Source: Fulvimarina sp040239565 (GTDB lineage Bacteria; Pseudomonadota; Alphaproteobacteria; Rhizobiales; Rhizobiaceae). Taken from it: a DNA stretch of 64,000 nucleotides. Positions 44,276 through 53,559 of this stretch are shown in pieces. The stretch spans positions 62,001-126,000 of the forward strand of contig NZ_JBEHWS010000004.1 in assembly GCF_040239565.1 (NCBI RefSeq), read 5' to 3'. The notes below the pieces were generated by a model. That model made no database searches, was not told where the DNA came from, and worked only from the letters and a program-made list of their open reading frames with translations. Every line of letters begins with the position of its first letter. Position 1 is the stretch's first letter. Position numbers and translations under genes: made by a program.

Positions 44276-46177
44276 ATGACCCAACGCTACCAGGACGTCT
44301 ACGAACGATCTCGCATCGACCGCGAGGGATTCTGGCTCGAACAGGCAGAAGCGATCGACTGGTTCGAGAAGCCCACCAAGGCTTTTGACGAAACGCTCGG
44401 CGTTTATGGACGCTGGTTTCCGGACGGTGTCTGCAACACCTGCCACAACGCGCTCGACCGCCATGTCGCCTCCGGCAACGGTGACCGTACGTCGGTCATC
44501 TACGATTCGCCCGTCACCGGGACGAAGCGGAAGATCAGCTATTCCGAGCTTCTGTTAGACGTAAAAGCGCTTGCGGCCGCTATGACCGATCTGGGCGTCG
44601 AGAAAGGCGACAGGGTCGTCCTCTATATGCCCATGATCCCCGAAACGCTTACATCCATGCTGGCCTGCGCGCGGATCGGCGCGATCCACTCGGTCGTCTT
44701 CGGCGGTTTTGCAGCAAGTGAGCTTGCAAAGCGCATAGACGACGCCAAGCCGAAACTGATCCTGTCAGCCTCCTGCGGTATCGAGCCTGCGCGGAAGGTG
44801 GAATACAAGCCGCTGATGGACAAGGCGATCGAGCTGGCCACGGCCAAGCCCGACTCGACCATCGTACTCCAGCGCCCTGAACTCCCTTGCGATCTGGTCG
44901 ACGGCCGCGACTACGACTGGAACTCCCTGCGTGACCGCTACAGAGCCGAGGTCGACGGCGGACGCCATGTTCCTTGCGAGCGAATGAAGGCGACCGATCC
45001 GCTCTATATCCTCTACACCTCCGGGACGACTGGAAAACCGAAAGGGGTCGTCCGTGACAATGGCGGGCACATGGTCGCCATGCATTGGTCCATGGGTGCG
45101 ATCTACGGCATCGATGAAGGTGACGTCTTCTTCACGGCGTCCGACTTCGGCTGGATCGTCGGCCATTCCTATATCTGCTACGCGCCGCTGCTGAAAGGCG
45201 CGACGACCATCGTCTTCGAAGGCAAGCCTGTCGGAACGCCCGATGCCGGCACGTTCTGGCGCATCATCTCCGAGCACGGCGCCAAGACGCTCTTTACTGC
45301 GCCAACCGCCATTCGCGGCGTGCGCAAGGAAGACCCGGAGGGAAAACTCATCGGACAGTACGATCTCTCTAAGTTCGAGACCCTCTATCTTGCCGGCGAG
45401 CGCGCCGATCCCGAAACGGTCAAGTGGGCGGAGGAGAAGCTCGGGCGTCCGGTGATCGATCACTGGTGGCAAACCGAGACGAGCTGGACGATCGCCGGCA
45501 ATCCGCGCGGCATCGAACTGCTGCCGATCAAGCGCGGCAGCCCGAGCGTCGCGATGCCAGGTTATGAACTGGCGATCCTCGACGAGGCCGCGAACGAAGT
45601 GCCGCGCGGGGAGATGGGCGCGATCGCGATCAAGCTCCCCTTGGCGCCCGGCAATCTGCCGACGCTCTGGAACGCCGACGAACGATTCAAGGAAAGCTAT
45701 CTCGCAGAATTCCCTGGTTACTACTCAACGGCCGATGCCGGCTACATGGACGAAGACGGCTATCTGTTTGTGATGGGCAGGACTGACGACGTCATCAACG
45801 TCGCCGGGCATCGTCTGTCGACGGGCGAGATGGAAGAGGTTGTCGCCAAGCATCCGGCGGTGGTCGAGTGTGCCGTGATCGGCATGGAAGACGAGATGAA
45901 GGGCCAGATCCCCTGCGGCTTCGTCGTTCTGAAGGAAACCGATCAGGCGACCAAGGATAGTCTCGAAGCGGACGTCATTAAACGGGTTCGAGACGAAATC
46001 GGCCCCGTCGCCGCCTTCAAACGCGTGATCATCGTCGACAAGCTACCTAAGACCCGGTCCGGCAAGGTGCTGCGGCGGACGATGAAGGCAATCGTCGACG
46101 AAAGCGCCTTCGATACGCCAGCGACGATCGAGGACGCCTCGGCAATCGAGGGCATCGAGAACGCGGTCCGCCGATAA
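44276..46177 (+). CDS. prpE: Propionyl-CoA synthetase (acetyl-CoA synthetase family)
   Basis: Acyl-adenylating enzyme of 633 residues that activates propionate (or acetate) to its CoA ester. Visible are the core YTSGTTGKPKG, the ATP-binding and hinge regions (GYMDEDGYLFVMGRTDDVINVAGHRL in part), and the C-terminal acetylatable Lys in TRSGKVLRR. The N-terminal RYQDVYERS and the IDWFEKPTKAFDE segment match PrpE better than Acs. The ATG at 44276 has GGGAGG upstream. It is monocistronic, with a 252-base divergent gap to the barrel gene. Confidence 0.92.
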   Translation: MTQRYQDVYERSRIDREGFWLEQAEAIDWFEKPTKAFDETLGVYGRWFPDGVCNTCHNALDRHVASGNGDRTSVIYDSPVTGTKRKISYSELLLDVKALAAAMTDLGVEKGDRVVLYMPMIPETLTSMLACARIGAIHSVVFGGFAASELAKRIDDAKPKLILSASCGIEPARKVEYKPLMDKAIELATAKPDSTIVLQRPELPCDLVDGRDYDWNSLRDRYRAEVDGGRHVPCERMKATDPLYILYTSGTTGKPKGVVRDNGGHMVAMHWSMGAIYGIDEGDVFFTASDFGWIVGHSYICYAPLLKGATTIVFEGKPVGTPDAGTFWRIISEHGAKTLFTAPTAIRGVRKEDPEGKLIGQYDLSKFETLYLAGERADPETVKWAEEKLGRPVIDHWWQTETSWTIAGNPRGIELLPIKRGSPSVAMPGYELAILDEAANEVPRGEMGAIAIKLPLAPGNLPTLWNADERFKESYLAEFPGYYSTADAGYMDEDGYLFVMGRTDDVINVAGHRLSTGEMEEVVAKHPAVVECAVIGMEDEMKGQIPCGFVVLKETDQATKDSLEADVIKRVRDEIGPVAAFKRVIIVDKLPKTRSGKVLRRTMKAIVDESAFDTPATIEDASAIEGIENAVRR

Positions 46178-46183
46178 GGGTAC

Positions 46184-46783
46184 TCAGGGTTCGATCGAGC
46201 CGCGCGTTTCGATCGAACCGTCTGCTCCCGCGGCGACCAGAATGATCTCTCCAGAGGCCGGGAAAATATCCGTCAGTGCCGTGATGTTGACCTGATGGGT
46301 CACCAGCATCGCCTTCCGGCCTTCCTCGGCAAGTTCCTGAATGCGCTTGCGTGCGGCTTCGGTCTGCGTGTCGCTGATCGAGCGATCGCCGAAGAACGAG
46401 TTGAGAAACGGCGCATCCTCCACGGGTGCGACGCCTAGGAGTTCGGCAGTCTCGCGGCAGCGGCACCATTGGCTGGTGAGCACCACGTCGATCTCGATCC
46501 CCGCTTGCCGAATGCGTTCGCCAATCGCCCTCGCCTGCTTGCGTCCCTCGTCTGACAGATTGCGCTGCGTGGAGCAGTCCCCGATCTCGAAATCGGACGG
46601 ATCGCCCGTCCCCGGCGCGATGGCGTGGCGCATGAGAAGCTGGATGCCGTCGGCCTTCGCGCTTTCCAGACCAGCATCCTGAGCAGACGAGGCCTGCGAG
46701 GATAAAGTCAGTGCGATTACCGATGCTGCCGCTACTCTCGTCGCATTTTTCGCAGCTGAAAAGACCCAATTCGTGCTTCGCAT
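46184..46783 (-). CDS. Exported histidine phosphatase-family protein
   Basis: Phosphatase of the phosphoglycerate-mutase-like branch, 199 residues. The signal peptide ends SQASSAQD. The catalytic RHG-type motif is LLMRHAIAPG, then LSDEGRKQARAIGERI and VVLTSQWCRCRETAELL, and the second catalytic His is in MLVTHQVNI. It should act on a phosphate ester in the periplasm; the substrate is unknown. It is convergent with prpE (6-base gap) and divergent from argB. Confidence 0.88.
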   Translation of the reverse strand: MRSTNWVFSAAKNATRVAAASVIALTLSSQASSAQDAGLESAKADGIQLLMRHAIAPGTGDPSDFEIGDCSTQRNLSDEGRKQARAIGERIRQAGIEIDVVLTSQWCRCRETAELLGVAPVEDAPFLNSFFGDRSISDTQTEAARKRIQELAEEGRKAMLVTHQVNITALTDIFPASGEIILVAAGADGSIETRGSIEP

Positions 46784-46985
46784 CTTGCCCTCGCTGTCTA
46801 TGAGTTATTTCAGGCAACTGGCGCAGCGCGACGGGCGAACCAGCGCGGCTTTCCGTCTCGCCGTTCTGTTGGACGGCAACGGGTTCAGTCGGCCCCGGTT
46901 TCCCGCTAGAACCACGCCGGAACCGGGCTGAGCCGCGCAATGGAAGAGCGCAAGATTGTAGCCCGACAATGACGAGCGAGAGACG

Positions 46986-47891
46986 ATGATGAGCGATACC
47001 CCTTCCGTAACGGACAATGCCGAGACTCAGGCGCGTCTCCTCTCCGAAGCCTTGCCTTACATGCAAGCTTACGAGAACAAGAACGTCGTCGTGAAATACG
47101 GCGGGCACGCAATGGGCGATACCGAACTCGGTCGGGCCTTTGCCCGTGACATCGCGCTTCTCAAGCAGTCCGGCGTCAACCCGATCGTCGTGCATGGTGG
47201 CGGACCGCAGATCGGGCGGATGCTCAACCAGATGGGCATCGAGTCGCGCTTCGAAGGCGGACTGCGGGTGACCGATGCGGAGACCGTGCGGATCGTTGAG
47301 ATGGTCCTTGCCGGTTCGATCAACAAGGAAATCGTCGCGATGATCAATGCCGAGGGCGAATGGGCCATCGGCTTGTGCGGCAAGGACGGCAATCTGGTCT
47401 TCGCCGAAAAGGCGACGAAAACGGTAATCGACCCGGACTCCAATATCGAGAAGGTTCTTGATCTCGGTTTCGTCGGCGAGCCTGTTGAGGTCGACCGGAC
47501 GCTGCTCGATCTTCTCGCGCGCTCTGAAATGATCCCGGTCATCGCACCCGTTGCTCCCGGCAGGGACGGCGCGACCTACAACATCAACGCCGATACCTTT
47601 GCCGGCGCCATCGCCGGGTCGCTCAACGCCTCGCGCCTTCTCTTCCTGACTGACGTCCCCGGCGTTCTCGATAACAGCGGGGAATTGATCAAGGAGCTGA
47701 GCGTCAGCGAGGCCAAGGGACTGATCCGCAACGGCACGATCTCTGGCGGCATGATCCCGAAGGTCGAAACCTGCATCGACGCACTGGAACGCGGTGTTGA
47801 GGGCGTCGTCATTCTCAACGGCAAGACACGCCATGCGGTGCTGCTCGAACTCCTGACCGAGCACGGTGCGGGAACGCTGATCGTTCCCTGA
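46986..47891 (+). CDS. argB: Acetylglutamate kinase
   Basis: Second enzyme of arginine synthesis, phosphorylating N-acetyl-L-glutamate. The 301-residue length is typical for the hexameric, arginine-sensitive form with an N-terminal helix extension (about 1-28). Motifs are VVKYGGHAMG, VHGGGPQIGRMLNQMGIE, and the C-terminal TISGGMIPKVETCIDAL. Two tandem ATGs lie at 46986 and 46989. Inhibition by arginine is inferred from the N-terminal helix. The EamA permease is convergent. Confidence 0.96.
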   Translation: MMSDTPSVTDNAETQARLLSEALPYMQAYENKNVVVKYGGHAMGDTELGRAFARDIALLKQSGVNPIVVHGGGPQIGRMLNQMGIESRFEGGLRVTDAETVRIVEMVLAGSINKEIVAMINAEGEWAIGLCGKDGNLVFAEKATKTVIDPDSNIEKVLDLGFVGEPVEVDRTLLDLLARSEMIPVIAPVAPGRDGATYNINADTFAGAIAGSLNASRLLFLTDVPGVLDNSGELIKELSVSEAKGLIRNGTISGGMIPKVETCIDALERGVEGVVILNGKTRHAVLLELLTEHGAGTLIVP

Positions 47892-47909
47892 ATTCCCCGA
47901 AGCCTATTC

Positions 47910-48806
47910 TCATGAGCCGAACTGAATGAGGATGAGCACCGCGAGAATGACGAGACCGCAGCCGGCGAGCTCCGTACTTGAGATGGTTTCACGGAACCAC
48001 CAGATCGAGGCGGCATAGGCGAAGAGAAGCTCGCTCTGGCCGACGGTCTTGACCAGAGCGACAGGCTGCATCGCCATCGCGGTGAACCAGCCGATCGAGG
48101 CCGCCGCACCGCAGAAGCCGGCCAGCAGTGCGGTTTTCCAGTTCCTTGCGATGGCGCTGAGAGTATGGCGTTCGAAAGCCATCATGAAGCTGGCCATCAG
48201 CACCGTCTGGAGGGCAATCACGCAGACAAGCGTCGTTGCGGCCGAAACGACCGGATCAGGGTTTTCGAGGGCAAGGGCGGCGCCACGGACGCCGATGGCC
48301 GCCAGCGCGAAACCGACACCTGAGGCAACGCCCAGCATGGCGGAGGGTACCGCCGATGGCTTGACGATCTGCCGGACGCTTCCCGTCCCTCCGATCGAGA
48401 GGATGAGCACCCCGGCAAGACCAATGACGATCGCCAGTATTCCGACCGGACCCAAGCTATCACCGATTATAAGGAAGCCAAAAATCGCCGCGATGATCGG
48501 TTCGGTCTTGGAATAAACGGTCGCCGCCATGAAATTGCGGTAGGAGAAGGCCAGAACCAAAAGCGCCGTGCCCGCGATCTGGGCGATCGCGGCGAAGACG
48601 ACATATCCTGCGAAGACAAGATTGGGTGCGGGTGTCTTAAATCCGAAGCTTTCCAGCGTCAGGAGATAGATCAGCGCGAAGGGCAGACCGAAACCGAACC
48701 GCACGAAGGTCGCTCCAGTCGTCGAAAGATGTGCCTTGAGGCGCTTTTGCAGAGCTGAACGAACGTTCTGGAAGAATGCGGCTGCGACGGTAATTTCAAT
48801 CCACAT
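47910..48806 (-). CDS. DMT-superfamily (EamA) permease
   Basis: Integral membrane protein of 298 residues with ten predicted helices forming two EamA repeats (about 1-135 and 150-295). The second repeat contains GFCGAAASIGWFTAMAMQPVALV, then GQSELLFAYAASIWWF. The substrate is unknown; members export amino acids or metabolites. It ends 18 bases from the convergent argB and starts 69 bases from the divergent pyrimidine nucleotidase gene. Confidence 0.9.
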   Translation of the reverse strand: MWIEITVAAAFFQNVRSALQKRLKAHLSTTGATFVRFGFGLPFALIYLLTLESFGFKTPAPNLVFAGYVVFAAIAQIAGTALLVLAFSYRNFMAATVYSKTEPIIAAIFGFLIIGDSLGPVGILAIVIGLAGVLILSIGGTGSVRQIVKPSAVPSAMLGVASGVGFALAAIGVRGAALALENPDPVVSAATTLVCVIALQTVLMASFMMAFERHTLSAIARNWKTALLAGFCGAAASIGWFTAMAMQPVALVKTVGQSELLFAYAASIWWFRETISSTELAGCGLVILAVLILIQFGS

Positions 48807-48875
48807 TCCTTATGAACCTTTTCATGCGACCCTCAAAAATCAGGGTCTTGCGACATCCAACCGGCGACAGGACGA

Positions 48876-49595
48876 ATGAGCACAACCACACACACGGCCG
48901 TTACCGCTGAAGCCGACCGGGATGCGTTTGCGCATGTTCGCGACTGGATCTTCGATCTCGACAATACCCTCTATCCGCGCCACTCCGATCTCTTCTCTCA
49001 GATCGACCAGCGGATGACGACCTATATCGCCGAACTGATGACACTGCCGAGAGATGAGGCTCGCACCCTTCAGAAAGATCTGTACCGCCGCTATGGGACG
49101 ACATTGCGCGGCCTGATGGCCGAGCGTGAGATCGACCCTGATGCCTTCCTGAGCTTCGTGCACGACATCGACTACTCGTGGCTGGAGCCAAATCCGCATC
49201 TCGGCGAAGCGATTGCAGCTCTACCCGGTCGCAAGTTCATCTTCACCAATGGCGATCGGGGGCACGCGGAGCGCGCGGCGAAACAGCTCGGAGTTCTCGA
49301 TCATTTCGAGGATATTTTCGACATCGTCGCTTCGGACCTCGTACCGAAGCCCGCCGCCGAAACCTACGATAAATTCGTCGGTCTCCATGAAATCGAGGTC
49401 GAGCATTCGGCAATGTTCGAGGATCTGGCGAAGAACCTCACGGTTCCGAAGATGCTGGGTATGAAGACGATTCTCGTCGTGCCCCGCAATTTCGAGACGA
49501 CCTTCGGAGATTATTGGGAACATGAGGGACGGGACGGGAGTCACATCGACTTCGTCACCGACGACCTCACATCCTTCCTGCAGAAAATCCGCTGA
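48876..49595 (+). CDS. Pyrimidine 5'-nucleotidase (HAD family, SDT1-like)
   Basis: HAD phosphatase of 239 residues that dephosphorylates pyrimidine nucleotides. Motif I is WIFDLDNTLYP with the nucleophile Asp near 27, motif II FTNGDRGHA, motif III Lys in VPKPAAET, and motif IV MFEDLAKNL. A TLYP-containing motif I and the FVHDIDYSWL cap segment are typical of SDT1/PhoY-like pyrimidine nucleotidases. It lies 69 bases from the divergent EamA gene; in many Rhizobiales it sits directly behind argB, so the permease looks inserted. Confidence 0.9.
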   Translation: MSTTTHTAVTAEADRDAFAHVRDWIFDLDNTLYPRHSDLFSQIDQRMTTYIAELMTLPRDEARTLQKDLYRRYGTTLRGLMAEREIDPDAFLSFVHDIDYSWLEPNPHLGEAIAALPGRKFIFTNGDRGHAERAAKQLGVLDHFEDIFDIVASDLVPKPAAETYDKFVGLHEIEVEHSAMFEDLAKNLTVPKMLGMKTILVVPRNFETTFGDYWEHEGRDGSHIDFVTDDLTSFLQKIR

Positions 49596-49662
49596 ATCCG
49601 GCAGGTCGCCTGAAGATGTGACGCGTTTAGAGGCACGCGTAGACCTTTGGAATTTCCGGTCT

Positions 49663-49980
49663 TCAGAGGCGTGACCGGCCTCGGCTGGCAACGCCCACCT
49701 GCCCGTCGTCAGCATCATCCGCATTGCCCGCGGCGGTGTTCTCTTCGCCGTCGCCAGCGCCGTCACTTTTGCCGCGCTTGTTTTCCTCGAAGATGGCGGT
49801 CTGCTGTTCAGACCGATGCTCTGCCGTGCCGGCCTTGGACTCTTCGCGATCCTTCTTGCTGCCACTATCGGCATCACTGCGCGCTTCGGCATTCCGGGTC
49901 TCATCATCGGAAAGCTTTTCCGGCGTGTCCTTGTCCTGCTGCGAACGCATCATTTTGGGTTCGGTGCTGAGGTCTGGCAT
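49663..49980 (-). CDS. Highly hydrophilic, probably disordered protein, 105 residues
   Basis: The product is almost entirely Asp/Glu/Lys/Ser/Arg/Ala (PKMMRSQQDKDTPEKLSDDE, ARSDADSGSKKDREES), with no hydrophobic core, so it should be disordered. I do not recognise it. The ATG at 49978-49980 has AGGA about ten bases upstream, which supports it. Its complement contains an open frame that is Ser/Arg-rich (plus strand 49724-50128); codon bias favours this strand. A desiccation- or stress-related role is only a guess. Confidence 0.6.
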   Translation of the reverse strand: MPDLSTEPKMMRSQQDKDTPEKLSDDETRNAEARSDADSGSKKDREESKAGTAEHRSEQQTAIFEENKRGKSDGAGDGEENTAAGNADDADDGQVGVASRGRSRL

Positions 49981-50087
49981 GGTTTGCTTCCTAGCGTGGT
50001 TGGACGTCTCCAGTCCGGAACACGAAGAAGCGTGCACCTGTTCCGTTCGACTATTTATGTGCACCTGTTTTCTAAGGCAGACGGCCA

Positions 50088-50124
50088 CAACAAAAGAGCC
50101 GCACGAGATATCCCGCGCGGCTCA
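50088..50124 (-). terminator. Terminator of the trypsin-like peptidase gene
   Basis: On the minus strand GAGCCGC (50117-50123) pairs with GCGGCTC (50096-50102), with partial extension of the stem inward, and TTTTG follows (complement of 50091-50095). It lies 33 bases after the peptidase stop at 50157. Confidence 0.8.
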
Positions 50125-50156
50125 GTGAGGATGGTCGGTTGGAGGAGGGGGGTCGA

Positions 50157-51704
50157 TTATTCGTCGAGGCAGAGAACCGGAAGGACCGAGTCTTTCACGC
50201 CTGCGACGGCATCTGGAACGCTCTGGAATGAAGCTTCCGGGTCCGCAGCCTCGTAATCGACCGCATTGGCGTCGAGGAACTTCGAGACGGCATTCGGCTG
50301 GATCGCGAAGTTAATCGACTGCGGAATATCACCCGTCGCGTCGGCGATTGCCACTGCATTCAGCTTGGCCGTGACGACACCAACAACGCGGCCAGACAGA
50401 TCGACCAGCGGTCCGCCTGAGTTACCGGGCTGTACCGGCGCCGAAATCTGCATGTAACGCGGATCATTCATCAGACCGAGCAGCGAGGATACGTTGCCGC
50501 GCGTCACATTGAGCGAGTCGGCGAGGATTGAGCGCAGCGGGAAGCCAAGCGCAAGGATGTCTTCGCCCAAGCGCGGCTTATCAACCGCAACCTTCAGAGG
50601 TTGCTCGAAATGACCTTCAACCTTAACCAACGCGAGATCGTTTTCGCTATCGACCACACGATCCGTGATGCGACCATAACCGCTCACGAGCACAGCGTTG
50701 CACGCGTTGACGACATGCGCGTTGGTGAGAACCCATCCATCCTTGGAGACGGCGAAGCCCGAGCCGGCCATATCGAAGTCGACGTCGCCCGGCTTACGCT
50801 CGCCAACCGCCATTCCATTGTCGGCGGGCGGCATTGCGAACATATTGGGCTGAGAGGGATCGGCATAGGCCAGTGCATAGCGACCGTCGCGCGTCTCGTT
50901 GGTGGAACGACGGCGTTCCATCATCGCGCTGAACGGGCGATCATCGCGGCTTGCGAGAAGCGGCTGACGTGGCTCCAGCGCGAAGGGCTCGAAGAGTTCC
51001 GAGGCAACGAACAGGAATGGCTCGACTTCTTCTTCGATCGCAGGATCGAAAGACACGGAAAATCCGCGAAGATCGAATTCACTCTTCGAACTGACTTCGA
51101 AACGCATAAGGTAACTGCGGCCGGCATCTTCGCCCGCCACGCGGAACCAGTTCGGCGTGAATTCGGAGTCAGAAACGCTGCGGGTGTCGGTTTCGGTCGT
51201 CAGTACGTCGTAGAGACCCTTGAGCGTCTGCCCGGTGTCGGCGACACGCACGGTCTCGACTTCGAGACGACCATCTTCTGAGCGCCAGAGATTTCCGACG
51301 TCGGTCGTGCCGGAATCGACGACACGATTAAACGGAATGAGCATCCGCGAGCCGGTGAGTGCGTCATCCGCGAAAGCAACACCGAGGCTATTCTGGATCG
51401 AATCAGATTTGTCGACGAGCTGAGCGAGCATGTCGTCCGAGATCACGCCGTTCGGGTTCATGCCGTGACGCGCCTGAAAATCACGAATAGCGCGGAGCGA
51501 GCGGGGCCCGATGACGCCGTCGAAGGAACCCTCGTAGTCGCCGGTCCAGGCAAGACGAATCTGGAGACCCTGGCGGAAATCGATATCGGTTTGGGAATTA
51601 TAGGCCTCAGCCAAGCCAACGGCGTGTGCAGGAGCCGTGAATGCGACAGTCGGCACTAGGGCCAAGCTTACCGCCGTCAACAGTGTCCGCGCTGCGCGTC
51701 GCAT
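50157..51704 (-). CDS. Exported trypsin-like peptidase with peptidoglycan-binding domain
   Basis: Protein of 515 residues. A signal peptide ends AHAVG. A PG_binding_1 domain follows (about 45-95, LQIRLAWTGDYEGSFDGVIGP in part, then SLRAIRDFQARHG). The middle part (about 100-300) shows no clear domain. The trypsin-like domain carries the triad His330 (TNAHVV), Asp356 (SENDLALV) and Ser429 (PGNSGGPL). Cys-containing N- and C-terminal ends (VCNAxL-like and LCLDE) may be disulfide-bonded. It is probably periplasmic and wall-bound. No PDZ domain is present, unlike DegP. A near-CtrA site lies about 70 bases upstream (51775-51789). Confidence 0.88.
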   Translation of the reverse strand: MRRAARTLLTAVSLALVPTVAFTAPAHAVGLAEAYNSQTDIDFRQGLQIRLAWTGDYEGSFDGVIGPRSLRAIRDFQARHGMNPNGVISDDMLAQLVDKSDSIQNSLGVAFADDALTGSRMLIPFNRVVDSGTTDVGNLWRSEDGRLEVETVRVADTGQTLKGLYDVLTTETDTRSVSDSEFTPNWFRVAGEDAGRSYLMRFEVSSKSEFDLRGFSVSFDPAIEEEVEPFLFVASELFEPFALEPRQPLLASRDDRPFSAMMERRRSTNETRDGRYALAYADPSQPNMFAMPPADNGMAVGERKPGDVDFDMAGSGFAVSKDGWVLTNAHVVNACNAVLVSGYGRITDRVVDSENDLALVKVEGHFEQPLKVAVDKPRLGEDILALGFPLRSILADSLNVTRGNVSSLLGLMNDPRYMQISAPVQPGNSGGPLVDLSGRVVGVVTAKLNAVAIADATGDIPQSINFAIQPNAVSKFLDANAVDYEAADPEASFQSVPDAVAGVKDSVLPVLCLDE

Positions 51705-51885
51705 TTTTTATCCCCCTCAGGATCGGATAGTTGACTTAGCAACGACGCAGATCGCCATTTCGATCCCGGAAAAATTAACCTCTCGGTAAGGATAAGCTGC
51801 TTTGCTTCCCAATAATAGCTGTCAACACCCAGAATATCCGCCTGTTTTCGCAGTTCGCTTACCTGTCATCACAAAACTGTGATAA

Positions 51886-53046
51886 TTATTCGGCCGCATC
51901 CTTTCCGGCAATCGCTTCGTCCTGAAGCGGCATTTCCCCGATCCGATCGACACGCCGTACAATCTTCTCGGTCGAAACCAGAATTTGATCGATGTCCCGC
52001 GCCGACCGGCCGAAGTGAGTCTTGAGAGCGTTCACCCGCTCGTCGAGACGCGCAATGTCCTCGGCAAGGAGCTGCGTCTCTTTCTGGATGCGCCCTGCCT
52101 CCTCGCGCACACGTGCATCCTTGAGGAGGTTCTGGATGACCTGGACCGACAGCATCAGTAGTGTCGGCGAAACGATCACCACCTTGGCGCGGAACGCCTT
52201 CTGGACGATGTCGGGAAAGCGCTCACCCAAAAGCGCGAAGACAGTCTCGGACGGCACGAACATCAGCGCAGTATCGAGGGTCTCGTTCGCAATCAGATAT
52301 TTCGCCGAAATCGCGCGAATATGAACATCCATGTCCCGGCGCATTCGGCTCATGGCGAACTGCTTCGCCTCTGGTGTCTCAGCCGTGGTCAGAGCGGCAT
52401 AGGCGTCGAGCGGGAACTTGGCGTCGATGACGAGGGGCGGTGCGCCATTCGGCATCTCGATCAGACAGTCGGGACGTTTGCCGTTGGATAGCGTCGCCTG
52501 CATGCGATAGCCGTTTGCGGGCAGTGCGTCGGCGACGATGGTCTGCATCCGCAACTCGCCGAACGCGCCGCGACTTTGCTTGTCGCCGAGAATGTCCTGA
52601 AGTTTCGAGATGCCGCTGGCCAGCTGGCCGATCCGGTTCTGCGCGTCGTCGATGACCGCAAGGCGCTCGCCGAGCGCTGAAAGCGAGTCCTTCGTCTGCG
52701 AGCCGGTCGCCATGATGGAACGGCCAACGGAACTTGTCAGCCCGTCGAGCCGGCCTGCGAGGGTCGAGGTAAGCTCTGCCTGCCGCGTCCCGAGTACGTC
52801 TGTCATGGTCTGCAACCGACCGGAGAGCTCGGATTGGGCGCGCAGCACGGCGTTCAAGCCTTCGGTGCCGTGCCCCGAAACACCGAGTTCGGCCTTCAGC
52901 CACCGGATACGGCGAAGCGCCCTCACCCATAAAATGAAGAAGAACGCGGCCAATCCGGCGACGACGAGAGCGAAGCCGGTGAGCGCGATCGGGCCGATCG
53001 TCAGATGATCGGCCGAAAGCCACTGGATGATCTGATTCGCCTCCAT
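51886..53046 (-). CDS. rmuC: DNA recombination protein RmuC
   Basis: RmuC-family protein of 386 residues with an N-terminal membrane anchor (about 17-41), a coiled-coil region (about 50-150), and the C-terminal nuclease-like domain (GAFGELRMQTIVADALPANGY, RPDCLIEMPNG, LVIDAKFPLDAY). In E. coli RmuC limits DNA inversion at short repeats; a role in genome stability follows from the family. The start ATG is at 53044-53046. The upstream gap holds TTAAC sequence but no clear CtrA repeat. Confidence 0.95.
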   Translation of the reverse strand: MEANQIIQWLSADHLTIGPIALTGFALVVAGLAAFFFILWVRALRRIRWLKAELGVSGHGTEGLNAVLRAQSELSGRLQTMTDVLGTRQAELTSTLAGRLDGLTSSVGRSIMATGSQTKDSLSALGERLAVIDDAQNRIGQLASGISKLQDILGDKQSRGAFGELRMQTIVADALPANGYRMQATLSNGKRPDCLIEMPNGAPPLVIDAKFPLDAYAALTTAETPEAKQFAMSRMRRDMDVHIRAISAKYLIANETLDTALMFVPSETVFALLGERFPDIVQKAFRAKVVIVSPTLLMLSVQVIQNLLKDARVREEAGRIQKETQLLAEDIARLDERVNALKTHFGRSARDIDQILVSTEKIVRRVDRIGEMPLQDEAIAGKDAAE

Positions 53047-53143
53047 GACTGAAACAGTAGCAGAACCCGGTTAACGAAAGAGATCAAATCATGAACGATT
53101 TTGTTTCATTCTCTGGGTTCTCGATACGACCCGTCTTAATGGC

Positions 53144-53464
53144 TCAGCCGCAATCGATAGAGATGATCTGACCAGCGTCGTCGGTGCGTATCGTCAGCCG
53201 GGTCGGAACGAAGTCCTGCGTCACCATTGTGTCGGGTCCCGCGACCCGCACGCTCTCGGCTCGAGACAGTTTGCGTGCCCGCGCCCGCGCCCGCTCGTTC
53301 ATGCCAATGCCCAGCAGATCCTGTGCAGCCGCTGCATTGCACTCGGCTCCACCGCTGGCTGAAGCGTCACCGGCGACGGGCGGAAGCGCGAATTCTGGTT
53401 CGGAGGTACATGCCGCACCGAGTCCGAGGATAAGCCCGGCGAGAATAGTGGGAAAGCGTTTCAT
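53144..53464 (-). CDS. Lipoprotein with I78-type peptidase-inhibitor domain
   Basis: Small lipoprotein of 106 residues. The lipobox LGAAC (Cys19) follows a short signal peptide. A spacer is followed by an I78-like domain (ECNAAAAQDLLGIGM, ARKLSRAESVRVAGPDTM, VTQDFVPTRLTIRTDDAGQI) that ends in a conserved Cys, giving the single disulfide seen in the family. Known I78 members inhibit serine proteases. The start ATG at 53462-53464 has GGGAGG upstream. Two exported serine proteases (Do-type at 22.7 kb and trypsin-like at 50 kb) lie in the window, but a specific target is speculation. Confidence 0.85.
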   Translation of the reverse strand: MKRFPTILAGLILGLGAACTSEPEFALPPVAGDASASGGAECNAAAAQDLLGIGMNERARARARKLSRAESVRVAGPDTMVTQDFVPTRLTIRTDDAGQIISIDCG

Positions 53465-53559
53465 CCGTCTGCCTCCCTTGAATGGCGTCCCGTCACGAAC
53501 GCACGTCTTGCTCTGACGGGCCGCTCTCAACACACATAGAGGAAGTTCAGGCCGCCATC

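Noticed and set aside
46047..47864. 605-codon leftward frame across argB and the histidine phosphatase
   Set aside because: It is antisense to two secure genes and has no recognisable domain; long antisense frames are common at this GC content.
49724..50128. Rightward Ser/Ala-rich frame opposite the hydrophilic protein gene
   Set aside because: The leftward gene has a better ribosome site; the rightward product looks like a complement artefact of acidic codons.
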